A stretch of 64,000 bases of DNA. Origin: Polytrichum commune. Lineage: Eukaryota; Streptophyta; Polytrichopsida; Polytrichales; Polytrichaceae. The DNA is taken from assembly GCA_950295325.1 (NCBI GenBank), contig OX485805.1, positions 11,596,501 through 11,660,500 on the forward strand. Reading direction: 5' to 3'. The notes beneath the pieces were generated by a model, which saw nothing but the letters and a program-made list of their open reading frames with translations, made no database searches and was not told where the DNA came from. The position numbers and the translations under genes were made by a program. Numbering within the stretch: position 1 is the stretch's first letter; each line of letters starts with the position of its first letter. Below are positions 60,406 to 64,000 of this stretch, in pieces.

Positions 60406-60616
60406 CCTTGACATGTGCCTAACTTTGAGGAGCTTGGTTTCAATCTTGGTCTCCCTTTTTTGAATACAAATGTATGTTTTCAACTCCGATCTAAGACATC
60501 TGTTTTGTAAGCTTAAAATCTCCATTGTCGATCGGAGTTGAAAACGGACGTGTATATCCAATAATGGAGAGACCAACTTTGAAAGCAAACTCCTCAAAGT
60601 TAGGCACATGTTAAGG
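60406..60616. mobile_element. 211-bp foldback (MITE-like) element
   Basis: The left arm CCTTGACATGTGCCTAACTT (continuing tgaggag) pairs with the right arm ending aagttaggcacatgttaagg. An inner pair GTTTTCAACTCCGATC/GATCGGAGTTGAAAAC and TTGGTCTC/GAGACCAA complete a nearly full-length hairpin. No clear target duplication was found, so the class is open. Confidence 0.75.
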
Positions 60617-61315
60617 CCGAAATTCTTTTTCCTTTGCTCATCAAACTCCATTTGGAAACCAGCATTTTCGAACGTTTGTGGCCTCCCCTTCAATCACGTT
60701 GTGGAGGAATAGAATCCAATTAAAGATACCACCATAATACCCACAGAATCCGATTCTACCGACGAACACCATTCAGACCCCTTAAAAGATGAACTCTGGC
60801 ACACTTAATTTTTCATGAAGGACGACCGGACGCTCTTATGATCAAGAGACGACAAGGAGGTTGTATCCTGGTACGTGTTAACACAGGTAAGTTAGTGCGT
60901 CATGAAATAGGAGATCGCCAGAAACCTTCAAACCCGAAGATGTCTTCAATCAGTTATGTACTTACTCTCCCAATTTTCAGAGAAGGATCTGAAGATTTAA
61001 TGTCATGTTCTGGTACTGAAACAATTTTGCAACATGGAGCACCTTGTCAGTCATCCGCTCATGATCGATCTTCTCTCATTTGAAAGGAGTGCTGTTCTTT
61101 TCCGTGCTATGATACAAAGCTCAGCATCGCATTATGTGAGTAGGTAGATTTGTGGGCTTTGCAATGACATGTGGACAGAGGTTATATATACAAAGTTTCT
61201 AGACACATGATTTAATGAGTGGTTATCTATATGGTTTCCAGTGAAGAATTGGAACATTAATGCTCTGTCAAATTCTAATTACCTCTTAAAATAAAATGGA
61301 GAGAAGTGGTTTTCC

Positions 61316-61380
61316 TAACTTGAACCCTCCAACCAGGTTGAACCACACTGCAACCCGGTTGAACCACACTTCAACCCGAT
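61316..61380. repeat. Short tandem of ~22-bp 'aacc(c/a)ggttgaaccacac' units
   Basis: Three diverged units in a row ('ggttgaaccacactgcaaccc', 'ggttgaaccacacttcaaccc'). The peptide GLKCGSTGLQCGST on the minus strand is a by-product. It resembles the AACCGGTT content of the dispersed repeat, but homology is uncertain. Confidence 0.6.
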
Positions 61381-61636
61381 TGATTTTAAGTTACATCGGA
61401 TGGAGCATTCACGTGAGTTTTGAAGTGAATGTCTCCTGGCAACGATGGTGAAACCACCCAACATTTGCTTAGTGAAATGCTTAATGTCAAGCCTTTGATG
61501 GGCTTTACTTACTTTTGCAAAAGCTGTTATAATTTTTTGATGGAGCCTTGGATAGTTTATCTTAGTAGATGGTCCTGTTAAATCCATTAAAATCGTTGAC
61601 TACCTGACTCCACGTACTCAATGATTTTCCCTGCCG

Positions 61637-61644
61637 TCTATATA
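61637..61644 (+). promoter_or_regulatory. TATA box upstream of the 61694 gene
   Basis: TATATAT in 'gtctatatatgtgc' lies about 55 bp before the ATG at 61694. This would put transcription start near 61670, with a very short leader. Motif only; not proven. Confidence 0.5.
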
Positions 61645-61693
61645 TGTGCGCAGGAACGAAACCAGCTGCGACAACCATCTTAATTTCTCAATT

Positions 61694-63372
61694 ATGAAAA
61701 TCATGAAGACTCTCAGATCGCGCCTCGGCGGAGCTGCTGAAACAGCTGAAAAAAGGTTTGAGCGTTTCTTCTGTTACGAAGTCAGCTACTACCTAAAAAT
61801 CTTGACGGTGCTTGTTCTTCTGAACACTCTCCGGCAAGTCATAGAGAAAGCGTTGGAGTACAGCTGCTTCAAGCCTCGCCCGGGGGTAGGTTCCGCGAAT
61901 GAAGTGTACAGGTGAGAGAGAGATGACCGGAGGGTGGCGTGAATGAGAGGCGTTTCATTCCAGCTTGGGCATAGACTCAGCTCCTATGTACACGTACCCA
62001 TGTCCATAGAGCTCAGCTATGAGTCCAATGCTATAGTCTCATGTCGGAGGTAGTCTCGTTTCTGTGTCTTTGATCAAAAGAGGGCAGATTTGTAGCCCTG
62101 TGGTAACCGGGCCCATGCTCTGATGATTGGTTTTGTATGTATAGTTGTTTGCGAATTTAGTTGTTTTGAGGAGTGTGGTAATGGTGTATATGGCCCATGG
62201 GTGGTTTGGCTTTCCTGTACTAGGTACATGGTCTCATGCCCAGATCATCACAAAGTTTTTGTTTGGTTCCAATCGTGAAATTGTTGGAGATTATACTGAG
62301 AAATAGATGTTGGCCCACCACTTTTCACACTACTATAGTTGGAGATGTCAACGGATGGTGTCAGAATCCGCTAGTGTGATGAGCCCCTCGTTGTCAACAC
62401 TTCCAACTTCACACCGATTTCTAGCCGTTGGATTAGCTCGAGAATTGCCTCATTCTACTTAGCAATTACGAATCACAAAAACTGTCATTTTAAGTGTCAG
62501 AACCAGAGTTGAGATGTACAAGCTATGCGAGTCCAAAGTGAAGATTCTCTAAATCTTTAAACAATCACATAGGCTGTACCAACTGTGTGAAATGTTGGAC
62601 CTAGAGTGATGTCCATGTTTTGAACATATAGTTTACTCTCATCGTGACACGTGTCTTTTTGGTGTCCACTCTCAACTAGAAGCTTCCTGCCAGACGCATC
62701 TTGATAATTGGCAGAGGTTTGGTGCTATTTCTAATACCATAAAGATTTAATAAATATTTTTACATGAAAATAGCGGTTTATGGAAAAGTCGTATTAAGAC
62801 ACCAACGATTAGCTGGGAAAGCAAAACAGAACAATCAAAAACAACAAACAAAACAAGCAAACAAGAAAGAAGGAACATATCACTGCACAGTTGTATTCAA
62901 TCTAACAAAGAGTATATGCTTGAAGACTCAATTATTCGATCTCTTAAACGGGAATCCAAAAAGAAATCGTGCAATCTCTACCACGTAATATCACACCTGA
63001 CGTAATATCAAGCCTTTTGTTGTCATTGTTTTCGAAGTGGAAGAGCATCCAACACCAGCGGCATGTCCATGCAGGTGCTCGCTGATCAAAACTGCAATAT
63101 ATGATGGCCCCGATCAGTACAACAACTGCGTCGAACCCGTGGGCACCAACACGTGCGCAGATTGCACCGGCACGAGCTGCGTCAACCAGACAATCGTCCA
63201 AGACACCGGGGCGATTCTTTCCAAAAACCTCACGTTCATGGTGGGCGAAGTGTATCACTTCGTGAAATGTGCAACCGAGCCTCTCAGCTATCCCGACTAT
63301 GTTTACAGCTGCTTCACAACGGAGGACAAGCAATTGACGTTCTCACAGGTGACCCCCGTCGGTAGCAACTAG
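61694..63372 (+). CDS. Unknown membrane-anchored Cys-rich protein (171 aa, 2 exons)
   Basis: Exon 1 is 61694-61911, with donor ACAG|GTGAGA. Exon 2 is 63075-63372, with acceptor ATGCAG|G and stop TAG. Phase 2 matches on both sides. Both exons are GC-richer than the DNA around them. Residues 1-27 are basic/charged (MKIMKTLRSRLGG), residues ~31-46 are hydrophobic (YYLKILTVLVLLNTL), and then come a likely outer part with seven cysteines (YRCSLIKTAIY, CADCTGTSC, YHFVKCATEP, YVYSCFTTEDKQL) and two N-glycosylation sequons (NQT, NLT). This suggests a signal-anchored extracellular or secretory-pathway protein. I recognise no family. The intron is 1163 bp, with a weak pyrimidine tract at the acceptor. 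The alternative is two separate relics. Confidence 0.55.
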
Positions 63373-64000
63373 GCTTCTTGTAATCTAGTTTCCTTGAATT
63401 CAACCAGAGTTTGGTTCAGGAGTTGATCGATCGTTTGGTGCATGATACTTTCCATGTTCTGGAGTTTTGATGCACTCTTGGAGCCGAACATGTTATAACG
63501 GTTCATGGGGGACAAAACTCATTTTGGCACCTCTTCTTGGATGCAAAAATGAGTTTGGCCCTCAATTGATGATCCGATATAGGATGCTTTGTGGTAGGAT
63601 GCTTCACACTACCTCAAAGCATGCACTCAAAACTTACAGAACATGGAAGGTGTTGTATGCAAAACAACCAACTCGTTACCATAAGCCATGTAGAGTTAGA
63701 AGATGACTCTAATGACCAACAAATGTAATAAGGTCTCAATAACGGGATGAGGTCACTTGTACTTGTACATGTACAAGTGATGAAGTGTGCAAATCTTGAT
63801 TGTGAGGGTCTTACAGTAGAAGCATAGTAAAATCCACTTATTATTGGAACTAAACTCCATCTCAAGACGCGAGCACGGTCAACTACACAACTCCATTACC
63901 CTACATAGGTTCAAGTGAAAATGATTCAAAACTATGCACTAAATTTGAATTTATGAAGGGAAAAGCATAAATAGTTGAAAAATACATTGATCTACACAGC
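63373..64000. other. 3' flank, no further gene recognised
   Basis: It follows the stop codon at 63370-63372, so its first part may be the 3' untranslated region. A self-complementary 'cttgtacatgtacaag' lies at about 63760. No other feature could be supported. Confidence 0.4.

Noticed and set aside
1-64000. tRNA genes, rRNA, CRISPR arrays and bacterial operons
   Set aside because: No T-loop GTTCRANNC with a foldable cloverleaf, no rRNA core motifs and no spaced repeats of CRISPR type were seen. The content is plainly eukaryotic.

Overview
The window is nuclear DNA of a land plant. Evidence: spliced genes with GT-AG introns, a TTTAGGG-type telomere-like tract, plant-type CACTA (TNP2/DUF4218/DUF4216) and hAT transposases, and an F-box/LRR gene whose closest relative from memory is Arabidopsis FBL3. 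Sequence between genes is AT-rich, full of degenerate repeats, and very gene-poor. The F-box protein is clearly diverged from the angiosperm one, which suggests a non-seed plant (bryophyte or lycophyte), but I cannot fix the species.

Layout. 1-5100: no gene, with old dispersed repeats in tandem (2930-3560; 3890-4910). 5137-6407: a 95-bp minisatellite, which resumes at 21791-22085. Between the two halves sits one 15.4-kb CACTA-type transposon (6408-21790), bounded by ~41-bp terminal inverted repeats and a 3-bp GAA target duplication. The left half of the element carries a broken TNP2-type transposase on the minus strand, interrupted by a 124-bp foldback element and by a 3-kb intron filled with odd hairpin-rich non-coding DNA. 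The right half carries an unassigned plus-strand ORF and then a multi-exon, decayed copy of the C-terminal half of the cohesin subunit SCC3/STAG, with introns retained. This is apparently a host gene captured by the transposon.

22800-24960: a degenerate hAT (ZNF862-like) transposase on the minus strand. 25000-37180: no host gene recognised; it contains a 1.12-kb PIF/Harbinger-like non-autonomous element (31444-32565, TTA duplication) and a decayed LINE reverse transcriptase (about 32700-34080). 37184-41444: the one clearly intact host gene, a seven-exon minus-strand gene for a 651-aa F-box/LRR protein. 42291-50658: five copies of a ~500-bp Tourist-like MITE, an unassigned 134-codon ORF, a hAT remnant and a 509-bp tandem duplication. 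50700-61600: AT-rich with no confident gene. 61694-63372: a plausible two-exon gene for an unknown membrane-anchored, cysteine-rich 171-aa protein with a TATA box upstream.

Only the F-box gene and perhaps the 61694-63372 gene look like functioning host genes. The rest is mostly transposons in nested layers: dispersed repeat, then minisatellite, then CACTA insertion, then foldback and other insertions inside the CACTA. Percent identities, expression and copy number could not be measured here.
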